Origin: Streptomyces purpureus | Lineage (GTDB): Bacteria > Actinomycetota > Actinomycetes > Streptomycetales > Streptomycetaceae | NCBI RefSeq assembly: GCF_014648195.1 | Contig: NZ_BMQQ01000011.1 | Span: forward strand, 98,159 to 162,158 | Reading direction: 5' to 3' | DNA: 64,000 bases | Part shown: piece by piece, positions 17,213 to 25,423 of the stretch | How positions within the stretch are numbered: position 1 is the stretch's first letter | Layout of the letters: the number at the start of each line of letters is the position of its first letter | Program-made: the position numbers and the translations under genes | The notes under the pieces: model-generated | Database searches by the model: none | What the model was told of the DNA's origin: nothing | Seen by the model: the letters and a program-made list of their open reading frames with translations, nothing else

Positions 17213-17378
17213 CGCCAGCCGGATGCTCCGAAAGCCGGAGTTGTCGCCAGAGTGCCAGCTCGGCGAGTGTCAGCACTGCGGCGGCCCGCATGAGATCCGG
17301 GCGCCCCACCAACACGCAGAAGAGAAGCCGCTGCTCGTCATGCCCTGTATGCACCGCTGTCACCAGAAGGGGTCCTGA
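17205..17378 (+). CDS. small zinc-binding-like hypothetical protein
   Basis: 57 aa if started at GTG 17205, which sits eight bases before the end of the preceding gene (GTGACTGA) and follows GAGG. The frame stays open back to ATG 17133, but that start would overlap the preceding gene by 80 nt. The Cys/His spacing CQLGECQHCGGPHE, HQH and CMHRCH suggests a zinc-binding fold. The stop overlaps the next ATG (TGATG), so these small genes are coupled. Confidence 0.6.
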   Translation: MTDASRMLRKPELSPECQLGECQHCGGPHEIRAPHQHAEEKPLLVMPCMHRCHQKGS

Positions 17379-17539
17379 TGACTCTCCAGCCCAAGCCCGC
17401 CGCCACGTCAAAGCCAGAGCCGCCCGAGCGGCAAGTGCCGGCGGCTTGGACGGACCCGAGCAATCCGATTCTCGCGCAGCTGGTCTACCTCCAGGACACC
17501 CGGGCGTCGCGAGTCTGGACCCGGCGCAGCGCTTCCTGA
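17378..17539 (+). CDS. small hypothetical protein (53 aa)
   Basis: The frame starts at the ATG overlapping the previous stop (TGATG) and ends with TGA at 17537-17539. It is Pro/Lys/Glu-rich at first (MTLQPKPAATSKPEPPERQ), then a short hydrophobic/helical stretch (NPILAQLVYLQDTRASRVW). No family is recognised. Support comes from coupling to the upstream gene and from the amino-acid composition. It could be a small regulatory protein of the accessory region. Confidence 0.5.
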   Translation: MTLQPKPAATSKPEPPERQVPAAWTDPSNPILAQLVYLQDTRASRVWTRRSAS

Positions 17540-17629
17540 TCTCCTGGCCGCTGGTGGCGCCGATCGTCAGCGGCCAGGCACAGGCCGCCCCGGCCGGGCC
17601 GAGTCTCCCGATGCCGGCCGGGGCAGTCA

Positions 17630-17678
17630 TCTCCCGCTCTGATCCCAGCCCTGGAACAGGCCCGGACGCTCTGCCGAT
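17630..17678 (+). repeat. 49-bp direct repeat, copy 2
   Basis: Second copy of the block at 14441-14489, same orientation. The two copies flank 3.1 kb holding the GNAT, HTH-TPR and small-gene cluster. Confidence 0.85.
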
Positions 17679-17732
17679 CCGGGCGGGCATTCGCGTCGCG
17701 TAGAGAAGGGGCCAGAGCGGGCCCTCAGACCG

Positions 17733-17767
17733 CCCTGGCCGGTACGTCCCCCCGATGCCGGCCAGGG
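17733..17767 (+). terminator. hairpin after the small-gene cluster
   Basis: CCCTGGCCGG at 17733-17742 pairs perfectly with CCGGCCAGGG at 17758-17767, with a 15-nt loop. It fits a terminator for the plus-strand small genes. Confidence 0.65.
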
Positions 17768-17940
17768 CCCCACCCGTCTCCCTCGGGATACCCGCAGGCC
17801 ATGGCCGTACGCCAGGGCCTCTCTTGGGCGCCCTGAACTGTCGTGATCACTGCGCGGAGTGTTGGTGATGTTGGATAGCCGCGTGCTGGAGAGCATCCGG
17901 TACGCGATCCGCCTCGCCGAGGCGTGAGAGGAGACGGACG

Positions 17941-18522
17941 GTGGCTGACGACCTGTCCGCGGTGGCGAACTTCCTGTACGAGGCGGGGACGCTCAAGCGG
18001 ACCAGGCGCACCGGCTGGTGGATGGCTGGGGTGCGTGACCCGGAGAGCGTCGCCGAGCACGCGTGGCGTACCTCGCTGATCGCGTCGATCATCGCCGAAC
18101 TCGAAGGCGCCGACCCCGCACGAGCGGCGTTTCTCGCGGTCTGGCACGACTCCCAGGAGACCCGTACCGGGGATGTGAACTACCTGGGGAGGAAATACTC
18201 ACCCACGGCCGATCCGCGGGATGTGACCGCGGACCAGACGGCGGGCATGCCGGGAGGGCTGGCTTCCACGGTGCGGAACCTGATCGCCGAGTACGAGGCC
18301 AAGGAGTCTCCCGAGGCGGTCTGCGCCCGGGATGCCGACAAGCTGGAGTGCATGCTGCAGGGCATCGAGTACAAGACGCAGGGCTACGAGAACGCTCAGC
18401 GTTGGATCGACAACAGCCGGGGCCGCCTCGTCACGGAAACCGCTCGCCGCCTTGCCGACGAGCTGTTGGAGCACGGCAGCCTGGACTGGCTGCGCGCGGC
18501 CCTGGGCGAGAAGCGGGACTGA
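17941..18522 (+). CDS. HD-domain hydrolase (YfbR/HDDC2-like 5'-nucleotidase)
   Basis: Metal-dependent phosphohydrolase of 193 aa. The metal ligands are in the expected order: H40 (SVAEHAWR), H69-D70 (LAVWHDSQET), and a distal Asp in CARDADKLECMLQG. Sequence and size match the YfbR/HDDC2 group, which dephosphorylates deoxynucleoside 5'-monophosphates. The GTG at 17941 has GAGGAG eight bases upstream. It is convergent with the EamA gene 18 bp away. The precise substrate is inferred from the family only. Confidence 0.88.
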   Translation: MADDLSAVANFLYEAGTLKRTRRTGWWMAGVRDPESVAEHAWRTSLIASIIAELEGADPARAAFLAVWHDSQETRTGDVNYLGRKYSPTADPRDVTADQTAGMPGGLASTVRNLIAEYEAKESPEAVCARDADKLECMLQGIEYKTQGYENAQRWIDNSRGRLVTETARRLADELLEHGSLDWLRAALGEKRD

Positions 18523-18540
18523 CCCCGGACGTCCCGGCGA

Positions 18541-19479
18541 TCACTTCGCCGACGCACGCTTCACCTGGCTGCGGACCGCGCCCATGCTGGCCGCGATGAC
18601 CAGGGCGATGGCGAGGGCGTCGGTCGCGGACAGGGCCTGGTGGAGGACGAGGAAGCCGGCGGCCGCGGCGATGGCCGGTTCCAGGCTCATCAGGATGGCG
18701 AAGGTGGGGGCGGGCAGGCGGCGCAGGGCGAGGAGTTCGAGGGTGTAGGGCAGGACCGAGGAAAGCAGCGCGACCGCGAGGCCAAGGCCGATGGTGCTGG
18801 GCACGGTGAGTTTGGCGCCGGCGTCGAGGATGCCGAGCGGGACGGTGAGGACGGCTCCGACGGCCATGGCGAGGGCGAGGCCGTCGGCCTGGGGGAAGCG
18901 GCGGCCGGTGCGGGCGCTGAAGACGATGTACGCGGCCCACATGGCGCCGGCGGCGAGGGCGAAGGCGGCGCCGACGGGGTCGAGCCGGTCGAAGCCGCCG
19001 CCGCTGAGCAGGACGACTCCGCCGAGGGCGAGGCCCGCCCATACGAGGTTGATCAGGCGGCGGGAGGCGAGGACGGAGAGGGCGAGCGGGCCGAGGACTT
19101 CGAGGGTGACGGCGGCGCCGAGGGGGATGCGGTCGACGGCCTGGTAGATGAAGACGTTCATCGCGGCCATCACGGCGCCGAAGACGACGACGGTGCCCCA
19201 GTCGGCGCGGGTGTAGCCGCGGACCTTGGGGCGGCAGACGAGGAGCAGGACGACGGCGGCGAGGACGAGCCGGAGGGTGACCACGCCGAGGGCGCCCGCG
19301 CGGGGCATGAGGAGGACGGCGACGGCGGAGCCGAACTGTACGGAGAGCCCGCCGGCGACGACGAGCGTGACGGAGCCGAGCGTGCCGGAGCCCAGGGTGC
19401 CGTGCGTGGCGCGGCCGCCCGCCGGGCCGGAGGCGGCGGGGCGAGCCGCCGCCGCGGTACGCGAGTCGTCGACCGTCAC
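18541..19479 (-). CDS. EamA/RhtA-type metabolite exporter
   Basis: 312-aa membrane protein with ten predicted hydrophobic segments in two EamA halves (for example VVTLRLVLAAVVLLLV and FAILMSLEPAIAAAAGFLVL). EamA proteins export amino acids and other small metabolites. It starts at GTG 19479. The upstream strand holds a direct repeat, TTGAACTGATC TTGAGCTGATC, about 19488-19511, and further upstream TGCATTGCATTG, which may be regulator sites. It is monocistronic, between the convergent HD gene and the FAD oxidoreductase. Substrate unknown. Confidence 0.9.
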   Translation of the reverse strand: MTVDDSRTAAAARPAASGPAGGRATHGTLGSGTLGSVTLVVAGGLSVQFGSAVAVLLMPRAGALGVVTLRLVLAAVVLLLVCRPKVRGYTRADWGTVVVFGAVMAAMNVFIYQAVDRIPLGAAVTLEVLGPLALSVLASRRLINLVWAGLALGGVVLLSGGGFDRLDPVGAAFALAAGAMWAAYIVFSARTGRRFPQADGLALAMAVGAVLTVPLGILDAGAKLTVPSTIGLGLAVALLSSVLPYTLELLALRRLPAPTFAILMSLEPAIAAAAGFLVLHQALSATDALAIALVIAASMGAVRSQVKRASAK

Positions 19480-19560
19480 CGAAGTACTCCCAAAGATCAG
19501 CTCAAGATCAGTTCAATGCAATGCACTGCCGATCCAAGATACTGCACCCTGCACGTGCCT

Positions 19561-22359
19561 TCACCCGGGGCCGTCCAGTCCCTCCGCCAGCATCTCGGCC
19601 AGGTGGCGCGCCCGGTAGGGACCGAGGTCCTGGAGCTGGGTGCGGCAGGAGAAGCCGTCGGCGAGGAGCGCCGCGTCCGGCGGGGCGGACCGTACGGCCG
19701 GCAGGAGCTGGTCCTCGGCGCAGCGCACGGAGATCTCGTAGTGGCCGCGTTCGAAGCCGAAGTTCCCGGCGAGGCCGCAGCAGCCGCCGCTCAGCTCGCC
19801 CGTCAGGCCCGCCTTCTCCCGCAGGCGGCGTTCGGCCGCGTCGCCGAGGACGGCGTGCTGGTGGCAGTGGGTCTGGCCGGCGACCGGGCGGTCGAGGCGG
19901 GGCGGGGCCCAGTCGGGGGCGTACTCCTCCAGGGCCTGGGCGAAGGTGCGGACGGAGGCGGCGAGCCGGTGGGCGCGGGGGTCGTCGGCGAGCAGCTCCG
20001 GGAGGTCGGTGCGCAGGGCCGCCGCGCAGGAGGGTTCGAGGACGACGACCGGGCGGCCGAGGCCGGGGCCGAGGGTGTCGAGGGTGTGGCGCATGACCGT
20101 ACGGGCACGGTCGAGCTGTCCGGTGGAGACGTACGTCAGTCCGCAGCAGACGCGGCCGGGCGGGAGACGGACGCCGATCCCGGCGGCCGAGAGGACGCGG
20201 ACGGCGGCCCGGCCGACCTGGGGCGCCAGGTGGTTGGTGAACGTGTCGGGCCACAGGAGGGGGCCGCCCGCCTCGGGCGCGGGGAGGGTGGCGAACCAGC
20301 TGGTGAAGGTCTGCGGGGCGAGCCGGGGCAGGACGCGCTGAGGGGCGATTCCGGCCGCCCGTTTGGCGAGGGCCGCCAGCGGGCCCTGCCGGGCCGCCGC
20401 GTTCAGCGGCCGGGCCAGGGGCGCCGCCGCCCGCAGCCACTGCGGCAGGCGGCCCATCACCAGGTGGGAGGCGGGGCGGCGGCGGCCCGCGTAGTAGTGG
20501 TGGAGGAATTCCGCCTTGTACGTGGCCATGTCGACGCCGACCGGGCAGTCGCTGCGGCATCCCTTGCACGACAGGCACAGGTCCAGCGCCTCGTGGACCT
20601 CCTCGGAACGCCAGCCGTCCGTGACGATCTCCCCGGCGAGCATCTCGTGGAGCAGGCGGGCCCGGCCCCGGGTCGAGTGCTGCTCCTCGCCGGTCGCCCG
20701 GAAGGAGGGGCACATCACCTCGGGCCCCGCGGAAGGCCCGGGGGTACGGCATTTGGCGACGCCGACGCAGCGGCGGACCGCGCCCGCGAAGTCGCCGCCG
20801 TCGCCGGGGTAGGCGAAGGCGGTGCCGGTGACCGGTTCGCGGGGCAGGACGGCGAAGCGGAGATTGTCGGTGAGGGAGTGGGGGCGGACGAGCATGCCGG
20901 GGTTCAGACCGCCCGCCGGGTCCCACACGTCCTTGGCGTGGGCGAAGAGCTGGACGAGGTCGGGCCCGTACATCTTCGGCAGCAGTTCGGCCCGTGCCTG
21001 CCCGTCGCCGTGTTCGCCGGAGAGGGATCCGCCGTGGGCGACGACGAGGTCGGCGAGGTCGTGGGAGAAGGCGCGGAAGCGTTCCACGCCGCCCGCGCTC
21101 AGCAGGTCGAAGTCGATCCGGACGTGGACGCAGCCGTCGCCGAAGTGACCGTAGGGGGCGCCGCGCAGGCCGTACTCGCCGAGCAGGGCGCGGAAGTCGC
21201 GCAGGTAGGGGCCGAGGCGGGCGGGGGGTACGGCGCAGTCCTCCCAGCCGGGCCAGGCTTCGGTGCCGTCGGGCATCCGGGTCGCCGTGCCGGCGGCGTC
21301 CTCCCGGATGCGCCACAGGGCGCGCTGCCCCGCGGGGTCGGTGACGATCGCCGTGTCGAGGGCGTCGGAGGCGCGGATCAGCCGGGCGGCGTGGGCGCGC
21401 GCTTCGGCCTGTGTCGCGCCGCCGGTCTCGACGAAGAGCCAGGCGTCGCCCCGGGGCAGGCCGGTGGCGTGCGGTACGAGGTCCCTGGCCATGCCTTCGA
21501 CGGTGAGCGGCCCGTACGGCAGCAGGCCGGCGGCGGCCTCGGCGGCGGCGCTCTCGTCGGCGTGGCCGAGGACGGCGAGGGCGCGGGCGGGCGGGGTCTC
21601 GACGAGCCGTACGACGGCCTCGGTGACCACGCCCCAGGTCCCTTCGCTGCCGCAGAAGGCGCGGGCGACGTCTGCGCCGTGTTCTGGCAGGAGGGCGTCG
21701 AGGGCGTATCCGGAGATCCGGCGCGGCAGGTCCTGGGGGTAGCCGGTGCGCAGCAGGGCGAGGTGGGAGTCGACGAGGCCGCACAGGCCCTCGGGGGCGC
21801 CGGCCCAGCCGGGGCCGAGGCGCGAGGTGGCGCCGCCGTAGGCGGTGACGGCGAGTTCGGCGATGTTGTCGGCGGTGGTGCCCCAGGCGACGGTGTGGGC
21901 GCCGCAGGCGTTGTTGCCGATCATGCCGCCGATTGTGCAGCGGCTGTGGGTGGAGGGGTCGGGGCCGAAGGTGAGGCCGTGGGGGCCGGCGGCGGCGCGG
22001 AGGGTGTCGAGGACGACGCCGGGCTGGACGACGGCGGTGCGGCTGTCGGGGTCGAGGGCGAGGACGGCGGCCATGTGGCGGGTGTCGATGACGACTCCGG
22101 TGCCGGTGGCCTGTCCGGCGATGGAGGTGCCCCCGCCGCGGGGGACGACGGGGGTGCCGTGGTCGCGGCAGACGGCGAGGGCGGCGGCGAGGTCGTCGGC
22201 GTCGCGGGGAGCGACGACGCCGAGCGGTACGCGACGGTAGTTGGAGGCGTCCATGGTCGTCAGGGCGCGGGCGGCGACCCCGAAGTCGACGTCGCCGCGT
22301 ACGGCGGTGCGCAGGGCCCGCGCCAGGTCCCCGGAGTGGGTGTTCCGCTGCTGAGCCAT
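19561..22359 (-). CDS. FAD-binding and (4Fe-4S) oxidoreductase (D-lactate/glycolate-dehydrogenase type)
   Basis: 932-aa fusion. The N-terminal PCMH-type FAD domain has VPRGGGTSIAGQATGTGVV and MIGNNACGAHTVAWG; the middle is the FAD-linked oxidase C-domain; the C-terminal half has iron-sulfur motifs CLSCKGCRSDCPVGVD and CRTPG...MCPSF, and a CCG domain pair (CCGLTY, CCGLAGNFGFERGHYE). Such fusions oxidise 2-hydroxy acids and pass electrons to the membrane quinone pool. ATG 22359 is chosen as the first codon matching the family N-terminus; the frame runs further upstream without family sequence. It diverges from the decayed conservon. Confidence 0.9.
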   Translation of the reverse strand: MAQQRNTHSGDLARALRTAVRGDVDFGVAARALTTMDASNYRRVPLGVVAPRDADDLAAALAVCRDHGTPVVPRGGGTSIAGQATGTGVVIDTRHMAAVLALDPDSRTAVVQPGVVLDTLRAAAGPHGLTFGPDPSTHSRCTIGGMIGNNACGAHTVAWGTTADNIAELAVTAYGGATSRLGPGWAGAPEGLCGLVDSHLALLRTGYPQDLPRRISGYALDALLPEHGADVARAFCGSEGTWGVVTEAVVRLVETPPARALAVLGHADESAAAEAAAGLLPYGPLTVEGMARDLVPHATGLPRGDAWLFVETGGATQAEARAHAARLIRASDALDTAIVTDPAGQRALWRIREDAAGTATRMPDGTEAWPGWEDCAVPPARLGPYLRDFRALLGEYGLRGAPYGHFGDGCVHVRIDFDLLSAGGVERFRAFSHDLADLVVAHGGSLSGEHGDGQARAELLPKMYGPDLVQLFAHAKDVWDPAGGLNPGMLVRPHSLTDNLRFAVLPREPVTGTAFAYPGDGGDFAGAVRRCVGVAKCRTPGPSAGPEVMCPSFRATGEEQHSTRGRARLLHEMLAGEIVTDGWRSEEVHEALDLCLSCKGCRSDCPVGVDMATYKAEFLHHYYAGRRRPASHLVMGRLPQWLRAAAPLARPLNAAARQGPLAALAKRAAGIAPQRVLPRLAPQTFTSWFATLPAPEAGGPLLWPDTFTNHLAPQVGRAAVRVLSAAGIGVRLPPGRVCCGLTYVSTGQLDRARTVMRHTLDTLGPGLGRPVVVLEPSCAAALRTDLPELLADDPRAHRLAASVRTFAQALEEYAPDWAPPRLDRPVAGQTHCHQHAVLGDAAERRLREKAGLTGELSGGCCGLAGNFGFERGHYEISVRCAEDQLLPAVRSAPPDAALLADGFSCRTQLQDLGPYRARHLAEMLAEGLDGPG

Positions 22360-22468
22360 GGGTTCAGGATGCCAACGGCCGGGGTGGCCTGCCCGGCCGC
22401 CGCCCGTGTCGTGACCTCGACCGTTGAAAAAGGTCACATCGCCATCCCAAAGTGATCGTCAACTCTCC

Positions 22469-22474
22469 TATAGT
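22469..22474 (+). promoter_or_regulatory. -10-like element upstream of the conservon
   Basis: TATAGT lies about 92 nt before the cvnA-like TTG start, in a locally AT-richer stretch. No strong -35 (TTGACA) is seen at 17 nt, so the call is tentative. Confidence 0.4.
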
Positions 22475-22566
22475 GACCACGAATTGATCGGGAATCGACG
22501 GCTCCCATCACTCATCCTGACGGCTCCTCACCTTTCCGAGGTACCACCTTCCAGAGGACGGACGAT

Positions 22567-23281
22567 TTGCGCTCCTCCCTCCGGCCCGTCTGGCCGGCCC
22601 TGCTGATCTCGGCGGCCGTCACCGGTCTCCTCTGCGCGGGAGCCGTCTCCGTCGCTCTCGGCACCGTCAAGGCCCCGCTCGCCTGGGGCGGCGGCGCCGC
22701 GGCCGTCCTGCTCACGCCCGCCGCGGCCACCCTCGCGTACGCCTTCGACACCACCCGACGGCTGCGCCGCCACAACGCCGCGCTGCTGTCCCAGGCGCAG
22801 TACGCCAACGCCGAGACCCTCCGGCTCACCGCCGAGACCAACCGCACCGTCGCGGAGGTGCGCGCCGAGGCCGCCCGCTCCGTCGCCGAGGCCCGCGCCG
22901 AGGCCGCCCGCAGCGAGACGCTGCGCGCCGCCGTCGTGGCCTCCTGCGCCAACGCGGCCGGCCGGATGCAGGCCCTGGCCACCAGCATGCTCGCCGATCT
23001 GCGCGAGATGGAGCACCGCCACAGCGACGAGGACGTCCTCACCGACCTCCTCCACCTCGACCACCGCACCGCCCAGGCCGGCCGGCTCGCCGACTCCATC
23101 GCCGTCCTCACCGGCGCCCGTTCGGGCCGCCGCTGGGCCCGGCCGATCGTGATGGAGTCGATCCTGCGTGGCGCGATGGGCCGCATCAGCGGCTATCAGC
23201 GGGTACGGCTCCACTCCACCAGCGACGTCGCCATCGCCGGGCACGCGGCCGAGGGCGTCATGCACGCGCTCGCCGAACTCC
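22567..23281 (+). pseudogene. conservon sensor (CvnA-type histidine-kinase-like), truncated
   Basis: TTG start with AGAGGACGG upstream. The first 238 codons give two transmembrane segments (about residues 8-33 and 38-60), a coiled-coil linker, and the dimerisation region (MLADLREMEHRHSDEDVL, LLHLDHRTAQAGRLADSIAVL). It stops matching at HALAEL, where an intact protein would continue into the HATPase N-box. From 23282 the DNA instead encodes, in another frame, the end of a CvnC-type protein. The ATP-binding domain, the whole roadblock gene (cvnB) and most of cvnC are missing, consistent with one internal deletion. The leftover frame runs to 23532 as nonsense. Confidence 0.85.
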
Positions 23282-23419
23282 TTCGTGCGGATCCTGCTGT
23301 CCGACCTGCTCGGTACGGGCCGGATCGCCGCCCGCCATCCGCGCACCGCCCGCGGCGGCCACCGCCTCCCCGACCCCGACCTCCTGGAACAGGTGCTCGT
23401 TGGACTCCGCAACCTCTGA
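23282..23419 (+). pseudogene. CvnC-type (DUF742) C-terminal remnant
   Basis: The frame ending at TGA 23417-23419 reads FVRILLSDLLGTGRIAARH, then LPDPDLLEQVLVGLRNL, which is the characteristic tail of DUF742 conservon proteins (VRVLLSDLLxxGLV..., LLERVLxGLRxL). Everything N-terminal to it is absent and it joins directly to the CvnA-type fragment. The tail still overlaps the start of the GTPase gene, as in normal conservons. Confidence 0.8.
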
Positions 23420-23993
23420 CCGGACCGCCCTGCGGGCGACCGCCGACAACGGCCTCAAGATCGTCGTCGTGGGCGGGTTCGGTGTCGGCAAGACCACGCT
23501 CGTCCGCTCGGTCAGCGAGATCCGCCCGCTGAACACCGAGGAGACGATGACCCGCGCCGGCGAGGACGTCGACGACATCAGCGCGGTGGGGTCCAAGACC
23601 GCCACCACGGTGGCGTTCGACTTCGGCCGGATCACCCTGGACGCGCGCAACGTCCTCTACCTCTTCGGCGCACCCGGCCAGGAACGCTTCTGGTTCCTGT
23701 GGGACCGGCTGTTCGCCGGCACACTCGGCGCGGTCGTCCTCGTCGACACCCGCCGCCTGGCCGACTCCTGGTACGCGATCGACCGGCTGGAGCACCACGG
23801 CACGCCGTTCATCGTGGCCTGCAACGACTTCGGCGGACCCGTCCACACCGAGGCCCAGATCCGCGAGGCGCTCGACCTGCCCGACGAGGTGCCGCTGGTG
23901 GAGTGCGACGCCCGGGACCGCTCCTCCAGCAAGTACGTCCTCATCACCCTGCTCCAGCACCTTCGGACACTCTCCCAGGAGCCCCCCGCATGA
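23400..23993 (+). CDS. conservon small GTPase (CvnD-type)
   Basis: 197-aa Ras-like GTP-binding protein. The P-loop is GGFGVGKTT, the switch II region APGQERFWFLWDRLF and the downstream base-recognition segment VACNDF. Conservon GTPases work with CvnA-C in membrane-associated signalling analogous to eukaryotic G-protein systems. It starts at TTG 23400, overlapping the cvnC remnant, and its stop overlaps the P450 start (ATGA). The protein is intact while its presumed partners are destroyed, so it is either newly orphaned or works with another conservon. Confidence 0.9.
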   Translation: MDSATSDRTALRATADNGLKIVVVGGFGVGKTTLVRSVSEIRPLNTEETMTRAGEDVDDISAVGSKTATTVAFDFGRITLDARNVLYLFGAPGQERFWFLWDRLFAGTLGAVVLVDTRRLADSWYAIDRLEHHGTPFIVACNDFGGPVHTEAQIREALDLPDEVPLVECDARDRSSSKYVLITLLQHLRTLSQEPPA

Positions 23994-25316
23994 GCGTGCC
24001 GCCCGTACCCCTCTCCGGGCCCCGGTTCCAGAAGCCCCTCACCCTGGCTGCGCGGGCTGACGGAGCTGCCGGTGACCTTCTCTCCCACCCCCGCCATCGG
24101 AGGCTCCGCGTGATCTCCCTCGACCCGTTCGTCACCGACCTCGACGCCGAGAGCGCCGCCCTGCGCGCCGCCGGCCCGCTCGCCGAGGTGGAACTGCCCG
24201 GCGGCGTGCGCTGCTACGCCGTCACGCACCACGCCGAGGCCCGCCGCCTCCTCACCGACAAGCGGCTGGTGAAGTGACATCGAGCAGTGGGGGGCCTGGC
24301 GGCGCGGCGAGATAGCGCCCGACTGGCCGCTGATCGGGCTGGCCAACCCCGGCCGGTCCATGCTCACCGTCGACGGCGAGGACCACCGCCGGCTGCGCAC
24401 CCTGGTCGCGCAGGCGCTGACCCCGCGCCGGGTGGAGCTCATGCGGAAGCGGATCACCGAGCTGACGGACGGCCTGCTGGACGCGCTGGAGGGTTCGGCT
24501 GCCGGGGACGTCGTCGACCTGAAGGCCGCGTTCGCCCACCCGCTGCCGATGTACGTCATCAGCGGCCTCATGGGCCTCGACCCGGCCGACCACCCCCGGC
24601 TCAAGGTCCTCTTCGACAAGTTCTTCTCCACCCAGACGCCGCCGGCGGAGGTCCTCGCCACGCTCGGTGAGCTCGCCGCCATGATGGGCAAGGTCGTCGC
24701 GGCCCGGCGCGCCGAGCCCGGCGACGATCTGACCAGCGCGCTGATCCTCGCCTCCGACGGCGGCGACCGGCTCACCGACGAGGAGATCGTCTCCACCCTC
24801 CAGCTGATGGTGGCGGCCGGTCACGAGACGACGATCTCGCTGATCGTCAACGCGGTGGTGAACCTGTCCACCCACCCCGAGCAGCTCGCTCTGGTCCGCT
24901 CCGGCGAGGTGGGCTGGGACGCGGTGGTGGAGGAGACCCTGCGTTTCTCCACCCCGACCTCTCACGTCCTGATCCGGTTCGCCACCGAGGACGTCCAGGT
25001 CGGAGAGAAGGTCCTCCCCCAGGGTGAAGCGCTGATCGTGTCGTACGGGGCGATCGGCCGCGACGAGCGGGCGCACGGGCCGAGCGCAGGGATCTTCGAC
25101 GTGACCCGTACGTCCGAGAACCGGCACATCTCCTTCGGGCACGGCCCGCACGTGTGCCCGGGGGCGGCGCTGTCCCGTCTGGAGGCGGGTGTGGCGCTGC
25201 CCGCGCTGTACGGGCGGTTCCCCGGGCTGCGGCTCGCGGTGCCCGCCGGCGAGCTGCGCCGCAGGCCGGTGGTCACCCAGAACGATCTGGCGGAGCTCCC
25301 CGTACACCTGCGCTGA
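23991..25316 (+). pseudogene. conservon-associated cytochrome P450, frameshifted
   Basis: Two frames together make a full P450 of about 440 residues. The first, 23991-24277, ends at RLLTDKRLVK followed by TGA. The second resumes in the +1 frame at DIEQWGAWRRGEIAPDWPL and runs to 25316. One extra T at 24275 (AAG-T-GACATC) accounts for the shift. The second part has the C-helix DHRRLR, I-helix AGHETT, EETLRF (ExxR) and heme-binding FGHGPHVCPGAAL, so the catalytic core is preserved. A P450 as the last conservon gene is usual in Streptomyces. A shorter protein could start at ATG 24360, but it would lack the substrate-recognition N-terminus. Confidence 0.88.
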
Positions 25317-25410
25317 CCGGCGCGGTCAGGTGTCCGGCTCGGGTGTCCGGCCGTCTCATCCCGCTGTCTCATCCGGCGGACGGCGGCGGCCGGCACCTCG
25401 TGGAAGGGAC

Positions 25411-25416
25411 TACGCT
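25411..25416 (+). promoter_or_regulatory. -10-like hexamer 7 nt before serC
   Basis: TACGCT ends seven bases before the GTG of serC, and no Shine-Dalgarno lies at normal spacing. This is the pattern expected of a leaderless transcript beginning at or next to the start codon. Confidence 0.5.
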
Positions 25417-25423
25417 CGCGCTC

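Larger units (their letters stand above)
17540..17940. other. gene-free stretch before the HD hydrolase gene
   Basis: About 400 bp with no recognised gene. It contains the second copy of the 49-bp repeat (17630-17678), a strong hairpin (17733-17767) and a 19-codon frame at 17868-17927 that I do not call a gene. The promoter of the HD hydrolase gene is probably in the last 100 bp. Confidence 0.6.

Noticed and set aside
17868..17927. 19-codon frame before the HD hydrolase gene
   Set aside because: Too short, no ribosome site, no recognised peptide.
18640..22455. 1271-codon open frame on the plus strand
   Set aside because: Antisense to the EamA and FAD/Fe-S genes, whose motifs are unmistakable; no start signal or domain on this strand.
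24360..25316. Intact shorter P450 starting at an internal ATG
   Set aside because: The upstream frame plus this one reconstructs a full P450 with a single-base shift, so a decayed gene is the simpler reading.
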